From Glutinoglossum americanum (lineage: Eukaryota; Ascomycota; Geoglossomycetes; Geoglossales; Geoglossaceae): a stretch of 64,000 nucleotides of DNA. The stretch spans positions 1 through 64,000 of the forward strand of contig JAGHQL010000132.1 in assembly GCA_020080175.1 (NCBI GenBank). The letters are read 5' to 3'. The notes below the pieces were generated by a model. The model did no database searches. It saw nothing but the letters and a program-made list of their open reading frames with translations, and was not told the origin of the DNA. Positions 1 through 11,962 of the stretch are shown here, piece after piece; within the stretch, counting starts at the first letter, position 1, and each line of letters begins with the position of its first letter. The position numbers and the translations under genes were made by a program.

Positions 1-574
1 CCATAGGGCGCGGGGGGGAGGGGATAAGGGATGGGTATAGAGGTTTTTACTTTTTATTTTTGGTTGGGGTTTTTGGGGGGGGGGGGCGGGGGGCGGGGGG
101 GGGGGGGGTTTCTCTTTTTTACCCCCCCCCCCCCCTTCTTCGCTCATAAACTTTATTGTACTCTCCTTGCTAGCGTTAAGGGTGCCTTAGGAATTCGGTT
201 TTGGGGTTCGTGGGGAATGTGGAATGGGGCACGCGATACGATGCGCCCGTTCGTGGCATAATATATCTCCGTTAAATACCATTAGAGAGCTCACATCCGC
301 TTATTGCAATGGTTACTCGAAAGAAGTCTATTTACTTTTCCCTTTAGCGTCAGCTATCCTAGATCGGCTGCGGTACAGCTAATTCCCCTTACATAGTGCC
401 AATCACAAGGTAGGTGCCTTGCGATTTCTACTATCGCCAGGGGGAATTCCCAGACTTAATACATTGACAGGTAAGTCTAAACCTTATTCTCTCGGATGGT
501 AGTTTTCATACATTAGTGGGACCAAAGGGAGGCCGTTGATGACAGGGATAGAAACAAGAGCCCTCTCTTTTGTT
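1..574. other. Spacer with G-run/C-run palindrome
   Basis: No gene is supported here. Positions 75-110 are almost pure G and positions 121-135 pure C, separated by a short T-rich stretch, so the two runs could pair as a hairpin. The remainder has no open frame with family resemblance. Runs of this kind are also common assembly or sequencing artefacts at contig ends. Confidence 0.5.
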
Positions 575-2069
575 TCACAGGATCTTCCTCGGATCTAAAC
601 TCCCCAAGTCCGCACACCTCACCTCCCCGTCCAAAATCAACTCACTCACTGCCTTACCCGTCGCTGGCGCGTTCAAAATTCCCCAGCAGCTATGTCCCGC
701 AGCGAGTACTAACCCCTCCACGTCCGTATTCCCGATCAGTGGGCCACCACTCCCCCCGACGTCCATAGTCGGTAGATAGCATGCCCTGCGTCCGCTGACC
801 ATGCCATCGCGCAACTCGTCGGAGATGGCGGCGGCGGCAGTAACGAGCTCGGCGCAAGCAGCCGTAGAGACTTCCACTAGGTCGGCGGTAAGGGGTAGAG
901 GGCAATCGACATCGCCGCGGCCGCAGATGTAGACTTCATTGTTGGGGCGAGCGTAGAGCTCTGGGGAGAGGGTTCTGGTCTTAGGAGCTGACTTGGTTTT
1001 TTTTGCCTCGGGTGTGGTTTGGTCCAGTGGCTTGTTAGGTGGAGGAGAGGTATCGGGCAATGTGATCTCGGTGAAGAGGCAGTATGCTGAAACGGGCCGC
1101 CTAGGCCTGATCGTCACGCTGTGCGCACGCAACGAGGAGATGGGTACTCCGGGTAGTAGTGTTGGAGTCCAGGGTCCGGCGGCTAGGACAATAGTATCGC
1201 TAGGGATGGTTTTCATCTCGCCGCTCGCCTTGTCCGTATAAGTAACCGAGACAACCCTCTGGAACGGATCTGCAAAGGATGAGAGTGGCCTTGGCGCCGC
1301 AGGGGTATCATCTCCACCTTCGGTGGAGGCGTTCTCGTTAGTGATGGTGCAGTTGATGTCGGTGACCATCCCCAGCACGATATTCGTGCCTTTTTCACTC
1401 GCCAGCCGCGCCATTGCCTTCGTAAACTGAAGCGGATGCACTTGTGCCGTCGAGCTAGTATCCGCAATCTCCTCGTACGCCTTTGCCGCCTCAGCACTGA
1501 ACCAATCTAGGTCATCCGGTAATACTGAGGGCTTCGGGGTCGACCAATCTCCTCGCCGCCATTTGCCGAGCAGGATGGAGGAATTGTTCCAATAGACCGG
1601 CCTTGGAGCCTTATCGGATGCCGTGGCCGTCAGCTGCCCGCAGCGTACGCGCCGATACCCCCATTGCTCAACCCCATTATGCTCCTCCGCTAGCTGCCCA
1701 TGGAGGTCGAACGATAGCCCGCAGATATTGGTGGGGTACGCCCACGAGGCGAGAAGCCCACCAGCTTTTCCAGATGCGCCACAGGCGATGTTTGTGGCTT
1801 CGAGGAGCGTAATGGTATGGAGTGAGGGATCGAATCGGGGGTGGCGGGTCAGGTAGTAGGCGGTTGTGCAGCCGATAATGCCTCCGCCTTGAAATTTAGA
1901 TGTTTAGCTGCAGTACTTCCAGCTCATCACCTCCAGCCAACATACCTATAATAACGATATTCCTGCGTTCCTCTGGTTCAGGCATGCCGGTTCTGTCGTC
2001 TGCAACGTTGATAGTGGCGAGTGGGGCGAGATCCATATTTGGTTTAAAGGTCGTACGACTTTGTTCCAT
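575..2069 (-). CDS. FAD-dependent oxidoreductase, Tda3/DAO-like
   Basis: Two exons (2069-1946 and 1887-575) encode about 478 residues. The 58-base intron (1945-1888) runs from GTATGT to CAAG and splits the dinucleotide-binding motif. Splicing restores the run NIVIIGGGIIG near residues 37-47, a classic FAD Rossmann fingerprint, followed by GASGKAGG, which D-amino-acid-oxidase-like proteins (DAO family) use to bind the cofactor. A C-terminal GHSCWGILNAPATGKAVSEL segment is typical of fungal Tda3-type oxidoreductases, a family linked to endosome trafficking in yeast. An in-frame stop lies just upstream of the ATG at 2069; a second ATG at 2036 is an alternative start. Substrate is unknown. The family call is firm, the cellular role is inferred. 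Confidence 0.88.
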
Positions 2070-3265
2070 AAAAGCAGCCGATGTCGTCTAGGCTATTTCC
2101 AGTTAGAAGAACGCCTGTCGTGGTGTTAGAATTTGTCGTAGGCCCTTTGCCACAGACCTGGGCCTTAAAAGCAGCGCACATCGAGCACCCTTGGACAAGC
2201 CGCCACACGCTGCTCCCACCCCGGCAGGGTCAAAAAGGGAAATTCAACCTTTGATGCACACAAACAAACGGGAGGGTCCGGTCTTTGGTTGAATGCGGGA
2301 AAAACCAGAGTAAACCCTAGGTTTTCGGCATTCTAATGTTCGTTATGATCTGCTGGAAGGGCTCGAATTCCCAGGTATCGAGGATCGCTCGATCCGCTCC
2401 GGGTGGCCCCGAGATCCTGGCAGTGAACCGTGCTACGCCAAAGACGGGAAGAAAAAATAATAATAATAATAAAATAGGCTAATCACTACAATTGATAACT
2501 TAAATGAACCGTGTAATTCTTCTGCTGTTCCATGTCTTTAATGTATTTTAACGACTATATCTATTATATTCTATTTTTTTTTTACAATGTCTATATATTT
2601 GGTATTGTCGGAACCCAGGAGGCGCGCAGGTGAGTTCTTGGGCTGGAATGGATGCCACGGCCTGGCGAGAGGTTCGGCAAGACTACAGAGTGGCAAGGTT
2701 GGGTAGCGGGGTGGGTGTGGACCCGCCAGGTAGTCTCTCTATCGGATGAACTATATATAAGAGGTGTGTTGACCGATGGAGGTTGAAGAATCAACTCCCT
2801 CCGTCAGGAAGGAAGCTCGCGGGCTTGACTCGAGTACAGACCACATGCTGATCCGTGCTCGCGAGCCCTGCCTCTTGCGACTCTGCACGCCGTGACACTT
2901 ACATATGTAATATTATAGGTAAGAGATTATATGAAGGAGGAGGGAGAAGAAGAGTAGAGGATGAAAGATCTTTATATAAATATGGATAAAGTACGTCCGC
3001 TGTTTTACGATCCTATTGGCAGCCACACGCTTCAGTTTGCCAAGCCTTCTTTCTCACTGCTGCAACAGTCAACGAATCTCCTGCCCTTGACACCGGGGCA
3101 GCGACTTGTTTGGCCAGTTGGGGGCGCCACATCGACAAGGACACCGTCCACTGCCACAACCTAAATTGCATCTATCCGTCTTGGTGCAGGGTCTGGAACG
3201 CTCTCTGCACGCGTTGACTTGGGTTGTCTTGGCAGTCCCCCAATTCCCCCGGTCGCTTGGAGCCG
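2070..3265. other. Intergenic spacer upstream of SCAP gene
   Basis: No coding region is supported. The stretch carries a short TAA microsatellite at about 2456-2475 and a T-run near 2572-2583. It lies between two divergently transcribed genes (Tda3-like on minus, SCAP on plus) and so presumably holds both promoters, but I recognise no specific site. Confidence 0.4.
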
Positions 3266-3276
3266 ATGGAAAGTGG

Positions 3277-3339
3277 GTAAGGAATCACAGCCACTTCTCC
3301 TGACATTGATGCTCCTGGTTTTATTTCTTTGCTTCGCAG
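3277..3339 (+). other. Probable intron just upstream of SCAP ATG
   Basis: A GTAAGG donor at 3277, a CTGAC branch-like site at about 3300 and a TTTCTTTGCTTCGCAG acceptor ending at 3339 define a 63-base intron that ends one base before the SCAP ATG at 3341. If used, it is either a 5' UTR intron or joins an 11-base first coding exon beginning at the ATG at 3266 (Met-Glu-Ser-Gly) in frame to the ATG at 3341. Confidence 0.5.
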
Positions 3340-3340
3340 T

Positions 3341-6300
3341 ATGGCCGCACAACGGGACCCAATTTCGTCGGGCCTCGGTCGTCTATGGCGGATAGCTGCA
3401 AACGCTGTCTCGTCGTGCTGTATTACCGATCCTCCGGTCCTTGACAAATTACATCCGATGCGGAAATTTCTATCGCGACACGCCTCGTTTGTCGCGAGAC
3501 GACCGGCCCTCTTCATCATCGCGTCCGTTGCCGTGGGCACCGCGTTCAGTTACTTTTTCGCGCTGCTGTATGCCTTTGGTCCTTCTGGGGCGTCGGTACT
3601 GCTGGGTCGTGGTCCCGGGGAATGGACGGCTTCGGCGGTCCGTCCTGTTGAGGGTGGTGGGGAAGCGGCGATCGTCGTCGAGATGAGGCAGGCGTGGGTA
3701 TATGGGAGCAGCATGAGAGCGCTGGATAAGGATGTCTTGGGAGAAGGCTTGAAGGTCCAAAATATGTTGCTGGGAGATACGGTTGGTTGCACATTGTCAG
3801 GGTCGGCGGGTTTGTCGGTTGGAGCTGCAGAGTCTGGATCTCGCATGCTCTTCCATTCACCACTTATCTACTGGAATTGCTCCTCCTCAAGCCTGTACGC
3901 GGACCCAGACGTCACTTCAACGATATCCCATAACTCCCACTCGTTCTCACCCTTCAACCCCACACTCAGGCCCTCCTCCGTCCTCGGGAATATAAAGAAA
4001 TCAGCTAATGGCACAATCGTCGCTGCCGATGCCTTGATTATCTCTCTGATATATCCACAGGGCTCAAAGCGTGCTGAGAATACCTGGTTGCGCGGCGTAC
4101 AGGCTCTGGCAGGGACTGGGAGATATCGTATGTACCCCAGCATTGGGAGGGAAGTCACCACCATACCGAGCAAACTGTACGAGTTTCGCAGCCTGCCCGC
4201 AGCAACGCCTGCGAGCTCCACTGCACTAGCCTTGGCATACTGCATCATCGTGGTGTACGCGCTGTCGCACTTGGGTAAGGCTCGAACATTGAAGAGTAGA
4301 CTTGGTCTAGCGGTCGCAGTTGTCACACAGGTCTGTGTACCCCTTTTGCTTTCCGCGATAGATACCCGATGGTGATGCCGTAGTTGCTGATACCCAACTT
4401 TCTTCCCCTTTATAGATTTGTGTCTCGATCCTAGCGGCTTCTATCATCGTTCCCCTTCTGAATCACCGCGGCGATTCACGACGACCTGGCGATTCCCGTA
4501 TACCGAGAGAAGCATATCCGCTCATGGTTCTGGTAGTTGGGTTGGAGAATACGTATGTCATGCAAGCGCCACCCGCTGGCCTCAGAATGCCTTCCAAATT
4601 ACTACTGCAGGTGTCCTAACGTCCTGTCTATTGAGAGTAGATTCCGATTGATCAAAGCTGTACCTGAGGCTTCAAATGGCTCGCCGACATCTCGTATCGC
4701 CAAAGCTCTAGGCGACGTTGGGCACATCACCTTAATATCCGTCGTGCAGAATCTCATATTTCTATACTTCCTTCCCAAGGTCGCCTATCCTGAGGTTGCC
4801 GATTTCTGGATGTTTGTCGCCGTGGCGATCATCTTCGATTTAATTTTGCATTTCACGTTCTTCATCGCAGCCCTGAGTCTTGATCTGAGAAGACTCGAGC
4901 TGGAGGATTCCCTCGACCGGGGTATCAGTACCAGCAGCAGGTCCTCAAAGCCAATGAAAGGGAGCGTTTCGCTGAACGGGCATGTTGGGGCGAAACCGCG
5001 ATGGGGAAACGGGCCATCACTACTCGCATCAGCTTTTCGAGTGTTAACCTTAGGAACTTTCGCCATGGTCTGCTTCGTGATGGCGCTAAATTGGCATTTG
5101 GCCTCAAAAGAAACCTCATTGTCAGAGCGGCGATCCGTTGAACTAACTCCGCCGGCCAGGGCGACTGAGCCCGCGGCGGCGTTCATGGGGTCCATTCTTC
5201 AATCTGAGGAGCCGGCTGCATGGCTAGAATCGCAGGACAGTGATACTATAAAGGACTTTGTTCGAGCGACGGGGTTACAATCACAACGCTTCGTTGGCAA
5301 AGTTCACGACCCTTTGATCATCGTCTCCAAAAACGCCAATCGAACCCCGCCCGTAGACGATATCTCCAGTCTACTGCCATTTCCTTCCCCTGGTCTCCAA
5401 CTCCTTGCATCCCATCACCGGCGGCTTATGCTCTATATCGCATTAACATCCGTCATCGCCGGACTTCTCGTAAAGCACCTACTCCACGGCACAGCTACGG
5501 GCGAGACCAGTGACACCCGTCACGTAAGAAAATCGCAGATCGCGGTCCAGACTCTTGGCCGCGGCCACAGCGTCGACATCGTCATGCTTGCCGCATCTCC
5601 GAAGGGTGTGCTGGCTTCAGTTGGGCTGGACCGACGGATTCTAGTCTGGCATCTTAGAGGCGGCCAGCTGGCTGTCGAAAGCGTAACGCGCGTCTCACTA
5701 GATAACAACATGAGGATGCTGTGGCCCGTAGCTGCTATCGCTCTCGATGACCAAGCGGAATGGCTGGCCATCTGTCCGCAAGCAGGCATCGTTAGTTTCT
5801 GGAACCTTAACAGCAAGCAGTTCGGCAAGTCTGCCCCAATCAAATGCAGCCCTTCGGAGGGGCCCATCTCTTTCTTCTTCATGCCGCGATCTCCCAGCGA
5901 CAGCAACGCGCACTTTGTCCTCATCCGCAAAAGCGGACTAATGACCGAGGTCGAAGTTAGCGGAAAGTCTGACACAGTGGCAGCTGTGGAGATCGAACAT
6001 CAGATCTCGCCCGCGGGCACCGCTTCTCTATCCTCCTCGCTGCCGGTTCACAGTTCCCGCATGCCGCTAAGACTGGTGAGTACGATAAAGGATGGTGGGA
6101 TGTATGTCACGACGAAGCGTGGGGGTAGGGTCTGGGCGTCTGAGAGGATCAGTTGGCCGAAAGCGGTATTGCCGGCGGAGATTCAGGACATGGAGTTTGT
6201 GCCTGTGAAGGCGCTAGGGATTATGGGGTTAATGAGGAGCTCGGCATCTCCGGATGTGCATCTACTGGATGTCCAGCTACGTTAGTCCTGAACTCCCTTT

Positions 6301-7161
6301 TCGTCTTGGGTAGATCCCTAAACTGACACCCGCACAGCCGCAGTAATATGCCGCTTCCGCCTTCACACCCCCAAACCCAACACCCTCCGTACAATCCATT
6401 CATCCCGCCAACCCTGCCGTTCCTGCGGCGCTTCAGCCGTCTCCTCCTTCTCCATCGCCTACACCTCCCACGAGACCAACGAGTTCATCATGCACACCTT
6501 CACGCCCAACGCGACCCAAATCGAGCGCGGCTACCCGATCTGCCTCCGCGCCGAGCGCGACTCGCGTGAGAAGCGCTGCGCCGGCTTCGAGAAGGTGACT
6601 GAGAAGGTATCCCGGATAGACGTGAGCGGGGGGGCATGGGAGAGTACGCTTTTTAATAGCGTAGCAGGGATAAGAAAACGGGTGGCACCCGGTACGAGAA
6701 ATCGACCGAGAAGCGGGGAATCTGGGAGTGGATATTACCGGGGTAGCCTAGGGAGCTACGGCATAGTGAGGCGGAAAAGCAACAACGGGAGCGGAAATGG
6801 CCAACACCGCCGATCGTCCTCGCCCCCTTCCGAAGACAAAGACGAAGACGACGAGTGGGAAGCCTGGACCATGCCCTCAACTGGCGAAGTCGCGACTTGC
6901 CCGCTCTCCGAACCACCATCCTCCACCCCCGACGAATCCGCCGCATCGGGGAGCCTCCTGGTCTCCAGAGCGGGACCCGCGTGCGCCGTCGGCGGGAAAT
7001 CCGTCGCCGTCGCTTTCGGGGCTACAATCAAAGTCGTCCTGCTCGGGACCGAGCATTACGACGACGTCGGGGACGACGACGGGTATGCTCTGCAGCCTAC
7101 TGCTGGGCGGAGGCCGTTGGCGACTAGGAAGCCCCACGGCGGCGCTAGGTTTGTTAAATAA
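3341..7161 (+). CDS. SCAP: SREBP cleavage-activating protein (SCAP/Scp1)
   Basis: Four exons (3341-4330, 4416-4552, 4641-6280, 6338-7161) give about 1196 residues, within the usual SCAP range. All three introns keep frame and have good branch points. A first membrane segment lies at residues 57-78. A sterol-sensing domain spans roughly residues 295-470, including IPREAYPLMVLVVGLENT, FRLIKAV, then AKALGDVGHITL and further helices. A later membrane segment is near residue 638. A WD40-like cytosolic region follows (SVGLDRRILVWHL near 690), and the conserved tail CRSCGASAVSSFSIAYTSHE is restored only by the third intron. In known systems SCAP senses ER sterol and escorts the SREBP transcription factor to the Golgi for proteolysis. 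No SREBP or INSIG gene lies in the window. An upstream 11-base coding exon at 3266 is possible. Confidence 0.93.
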
Positions 7162-8714
7162 ATAGTTTATTCTCCCGTCCCGCCTTATTTTTTTTTTTTT
7201 CTTTCTGGCGAAAGCTGGCTGGGATGCCGGCTTGGGGGCCAAGGGGTTTAGAGTATATCCGGCTTTATTTTTTTTTTTCTCTTCTGGGTTATATATAAAA
7301 GGGGTTGCTTAGGTTGGCTTGCTTACTTGGATATTAGCGGTTTTTTGGGATTTTCGTTTACCTAGATGGGGAAAAGTTGACTAATTGTCTTTGGTGCGGT
7401 CGTATGGGTGGTGCTGAGGCTTTTGTGCCGTCATACGGCGGCTGTGTATGTGTGCGCAGTTCTTCCCCCAAAGCTTATGTACGCTTCGTTTCGTACCTAG
7501 CTATGTTCGCTCCTTATCATGGCCAATTCAGTGTGTTCTCACCCACCTGCTCTTTCCATCTTCACTTGTTAGAATCATATCCGATAGACTTGGCGATAAT
7601 GACACCATGGACTATGGTGGTGTCAGCACTCGGCCATAGCAAGATAACTTTGCCCGCTCCGGGTTACCTCTCCTGTATCTATATAGTCAATCTCGATTCC
7701 CACTTCGTGTTCTCACCTTAGCTTTGGCCTCCAACAATTCTGATTTTGCCCGTATCAAAACAAATCTACCACGACTCCGCGGTCACCTTCTCCGACAGCT
7801 CTCCACATCTCAAGGCACCTACAGCAAGTGGGGAAGTCATACCTACAGTGTTTACGCTATTTTAAACCCGCCCCAACCTCTGCATTCGAGGTCCTTCAAT
7901 CCTAAGCCTTGCCCCCAGATAAATCTGTGTTGTGGGCTACCCTTAATTTGATGAGCGCTGACAGAAGCTGCAGGCGAGAGCTACCTGTAGCCGTTATTGT
8001 TATTGGGGCACTGGCCACTCTGTGCACCAGTTGGGGCGTGTCCGTGATCTCCGTGAGTAGCTGCTAAGGACTATGTTATGGAGATGCTATGGCTTGACTG
8101 AGGGGTCCTACTACGTTCATGCTTCCCTTCATAGTGAGTATGGCCTAGCCTCCCACTACTCTATTCCCATTCCCACTTTTTTTTTGCAAAAGCCTACTTG
8201 AAGGCTCGCTGAGAACCGCCAGTGCAATGACCAAACAGCCCGGAATTATGCTGACGCTACTCGCAGCCTGATAAACCGCTATGAGAAAACTTTACACGGT
8301 AATGGCATGCTATTGAGGTAATTGAAAACTATTGACTAAACATTGGAGATGGTACGATATCTATAGACTGGAATGGCCTTTTTTAGCATCTTGAATTACT
8401 GGAACCTAGGGTATGACCCTTGGTTTTTGGTTTTTTCCACCAGATGCTTCCCCGTCTCTAAAGGAGGACCGGGGGTGGACTGAGACGGGCTGCTCGCCAC
8501 AGCGAACACAGCCACAGCCACAGCCACAGCCACACAACCCTGCTACCGCTTCTCCAACCACAACCCTCTACGGCCAACCCACAAACTAGCACTAATTATC
8601 CATCTCCTGCAAGCTTCCCCATAGTCTACGTCCGGCCATTCAGCTATCGCCCCCTCCCCCCTCACTGCAATCGGCAAACTCTAGCTCGTCGCTACTGTAA
8701 ACCTGCCCCCGGCA
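7162..8714. other. Spacer between SCAP and DUF218 genes
   Basis: No supported gene. The SCAP 3' side contains poly-T tracts at 7188-7201 and 7268-7279. A GACACCAT/ATGGTGGTGTC imperfect palindrome lies at 7600-7623. A CCACAG hexamer repeat (five units) lies at about 8510-8535. Open frames here are short and lack resemblance to any family I know. Confidence 0.4.
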
Positions 8715-9600
8715 ATGCGCAGACATTTGATCATCGTGTGCTGTCATGGAGTGTATATTGGATCTCCACGTGTCGGCCACGATGCGGGCATGAAGGACGA
8801 GGACTGGTGCGTTAGTGAGTTGGCGGCCATGGCGACTAGGGTTGCTGACTCTCGCCCTCACTAGGATCATGGAGCCGTTTCAGAATAATGAGGGGTCGAC
8901 TTTCATCCAGCATCTGAAAAGGGGGATTGCGGAGCTGGAGAAAGACTTGGATAATTCAATCTTGGTGCTATCGGGGTTCGTTTGGGACCTGTTGATGGGT
9001 AGTGTATATCTGACACTTTTGACGCCGCTAACGTTATCCAGCGGTCCCACAAAACCCCAAACCCCGAAATCTGAAGCCCACTCTTACCACGAACTCGCGA
9101 TCCACAGAAATCTCATAACCCCTGCCACCTCCCGACTCATCCTGGTCGAGCCCTCCGCCCTCGACTCCTACGAGAACATCCTCTACTCCCTCATCCGCTC
9201 CTACCAATACACCTCGCATTGGCCCACGCACGTCACGGTCATCTCGCACGCGTTCAAAGAACGCCGTTTCGCGGACGTGCACATGTCCGCGATGAGGTGG
9301 CCGCGGGAGAGGTTCACCTATGTGGGAATTGACCCGGAGGGAAAGTCGCCGGAGGAGCTGCAGAAGGGCGAGAGGATGGCGTACGAGATGTGGAAGGCGA
9401 ATCCGTACGCCGGGGGGGTGGGGAAATTGGGGTGGAAGAGGACTAACTGGGGTAGATGGAAGGAGATGAGGAACCCGTGGAGGGTGGAGGCGCCGTATGT
9501 GGTGACATGCCCGGAGCTGGAGCCCTTTATACAGTGGGCTGGGGGTGAGGATGGGAAGACGCTGTTCCCTGGGCCACTGCCTTGGGATGTATTGGCCTGA
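8715..9600 (+). CDS. DUF218 (YdcF/SanA-like) domain protein
   Basis: Three exons (8715-8806, 8865-8975, 9042-9600) encode 253 residues. An in-frame stop upstream supports the ATG at 8715. The protein opens with MRRHLIIVCCHGVYIG, a predicted beta strand and turn that matches the start of the DUF218 fold. The second intron splits the diagnostic LSGGPTKPQTPKSEA motif, which is restored exactly by splicing. A further conserved block is EPSALDSYENILYS, then HWPTHVTVISHAFKERRF. Bacterial members act at the envelope (ElyC, SanA), but fungal members such as this have no assigned function and this one has no clear signal peptide. Fold assignment is confident, biochemical role unknown. Confidence 0.9.
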
Positions 9601-10826
9601 CTGGGCCGGGTCGTAGTTCCGGTGGGGCGAGCGGGGAGCAGGTCGCCACGATAAGCCATCGAGAGAGTCTGCGCAACAATATGCTCTGACGGTGTGGCCT
9701 GCTACATAGTACCACCCCCGATTTTACGCCTCTCCTTTTGTACGCAGCTCACCATGTATGCTAGATTCCCCATAGCATGACGGCAAGAGCCCGGTAATAG
9801 CATGACAGGTGAGAGCAATACCACATAAACCAGAGTTTCATAAAAACTAATTCCACGACACCGCCACAACAAAAACCTCCCTCGCCACCCTATCCCCGGA
9901 ACGCGCCAAGTCGCGTGTGGCTACCTCCTGGGAAATACGTCCCCCCATCAGCCCAGGGTATCTGACGCGCAACTCCCCGCTCGTGTTTTACGCACAATAA
10001 AACTTATGCTCATGCAACGGAGATTTGGTTTTGCTGAGCCTTCGAGCCGCTTGACATGACTCGCGGTTCGCCAACGCAGGGTCTGGCGCTGAGTCGCTTG
10101 CATGACTCAGGAAATTGCGGCGAGCCCTCCCCCCAATATGTACGCGGCCCCACCGCGAGAATTCCGTGTGCGATGAAGTACACCACCCCCCCCGATTCGT
10201 CGATATTTCGTTCTGGATGTGCGGAGAGTTTGAGTAAATGACTCGCGTCGATGGGTTGATGCTGCAGAGGTTGTCGTGTACATGACTCGTTTTCTTGCGT
10301 CTGCTGTGCTTGCTGTGGTACGAGTCCTGTGTACATGACTCGTGCTCTCGTGCGGAGTATATGTATATATATGTGGGCTTGCTCCTGCGGAGGAATACTT
10401 GTGGCTTTTGGTTTCCCGTGTCTCGGGTTCTTGCTTGCGCGAAACTTTTGTGCAAACCTAGAGCGTTGGGCCCGCGACAGAATGGTTAGTATTGGCTGGG
10501 CGGAGATCACTCACTCCTTCGGTGGGAACTTAGCCACAGGATACCGAGGCTGGTGGACGAGCGAACTGGCACACTCTCGAGCACCCTTGAGCTTTCCCCG
10601 CGTTATTGTGGTCGCTACTCTTGCTGGCCCCCACCCTGGAGAAGGGAATGCCATCTCCGCGGCGGTCGATCAGCGATGAGACAGATCCACCAAGGCCCTC
10701 GCTCGCAAGACCGCTCGTTGAGAGTCTCTGACGGGGTGGGCCTTGCCAATGCTCCAAGGACAACCACCGTGACCCGTAGGGATTATTGTGGGATCCCTCT
10801 TGGGGCAGAGTGCCCACGCGGCACGG
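9601..10826. other. Spacer rich in TGACTC motifs
   Basis: No supported gene. Five copies of TGACTC (usually CATGACTCG or CATGACTCA) occur between 10056 and 10345, far more than chance would give. One (near 10104) is the full TGACTCA core bound by Gcn4/CpcA-type bZIP factors in fungi. No gene with a clear start is immediately adjacent, so a promoter role is only an idea. Confidence 0.45.
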
Positions 10827-11150
10827 TCAAGGCAGAAATAGCGCCTAAGCTATAGACACCACTTCGAAGTCCTAGGAAGACAATATACAACACATTTTTT
10901 CATCCCCCACTCGAGATCCATCTTGGGATGCACAATCAAGGCAGAAATAGCGCCTAAGCTATAGACACCATTTCGAATTCCCGGGCAGAACCATCCTCTA
11001 GCCACACACACACACACACACACACACACGATCCCAAAAATACCAGCAAGAACAATCTACGACACGTTTTCTCCCATCCCACAGATTCCTTCTTGAGATA
11101 GCATGTTCAAACCAAGGCGGATATAGCATCCAGCCACAAACGGCGTTTCA
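10827..11150 (+). repeat. 109-base tandem repeat, three units, with CA microsatellite
   Basis: A block beginning TCAAGGCAGAAATAGCGCC starts at 10827 and again at 10936, with identical sequence through CTAAGCTATAGACACCA, giving a period of 109 bases. A more diverged third copy begins at about 11110 (CCAAGGCGGATATAGC). The stretches before each copy also match (ATCCATCTTGGGATGC versus ATTCCTTCTTGAGATAGC). A CA dinucleotide tract (about 11004-11029) sits between units two and three. Confidence 0.8.
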
Positions 11151-11647
11151 CCCCACACACACGACTCAAGCACGCACGCGTGTATGTATGTATGTTTGTT
11201 TGAACGCACGTATATTCGAATATATCCCCATTTCCAAGCCAAGCCAAGCCAAGCCCAGCCAAACCAAAAACGCCAAAGGGGAGAGAGCCTCCTCCATGCA
11301 CCGAATCCCAAACCCAAGAGCCCCCGACCCGCCAAGAGCAGTAATAAATAGCAAGTAGTAAGCTCCGTACAAGAAAAGAAACAAAAAGAAAACCCCGCCG
11401 CACCACACCGCCGTCTCCCTGCTCCCCGCATTGGCGCGCGTCCCCCGTATATACAGCCCAACCCACCAGAACCAGCCCCCCAAAAAGAGATACTCCAAGC
11501 TTTTTTTTCCCGCCCCCCTCCCACCCACCCACCTCTCCCCCGGCCGCGGGAGAGATAAAAAAACCAAACGCCGGGAAAAAAAAAAAAAACGCCAGGCGGT
11601 ATGTATGCATGCATGTATGGGCGAATGCTGGGCAGGCGCGGGCACCC

Positions 11648-11962
11648 TCAGGGGCGGGCCCGGCGGTCGTGGCTCTCGCGCAGCAGGAGGAGGAGCTCGT
11701 AGTCGATTTCGGGGCGGCGGAGGGGGGAGAGGTAGGACGGCGAGGATGCCGGGGAGGAGGAGAGGCTGGGCGGGGCGGAGGAGGAGGGGGAGGAGGCCGT
11801 TGGGGGGTGGAGGTTGAGCGCCTGCGGTGCGAGGGGTGGTTAGTCTGGCTTTTGGTTTGGGGGGGGGGCGGGCGCGGCACTTACGATGCAGTCGCGGCAT
11901 CGGCCTCGGCCGCTGTTGCAGCGTCCGCGGCAGCCGCGCTCGTAGTTCACGCAGGAGAACAT
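11648..11962 (-). CDS. Small cysteine-rich protein, conserved fungal type
   Basis: Two exons (11962-11885 and 11821-11648) encode 83 residues. The 63-base intron has a GTAAGT donor and an ACCGCAG acceptor and keeps frame. The N-terminus reads MFSCVNYERGCRGRCNSGRG and continues CRDC, giving cysteines at residues 4, 11, 15, 22 and 25, which could bind zinc. A serine/proline-rich linker follows, then a Leu-rich end (IDYELLLLLRESHDRR). I recall similar short fungal proteins with a CVNYxRGCRGR start, but no function is known to me. The first exon lies in a very GC-rich stretch, which makes spurious frames common, yet the clean splice and motif argue for a real gene. Confidence 0.7.

Noticed and set aside
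10329-10679. 116-codon plus-strand frame over the TGACTC cluster
   Set aside because: Composition and lack of similarity suggest a chance frame; the TGACTC sites are better seen as DNA motifs.
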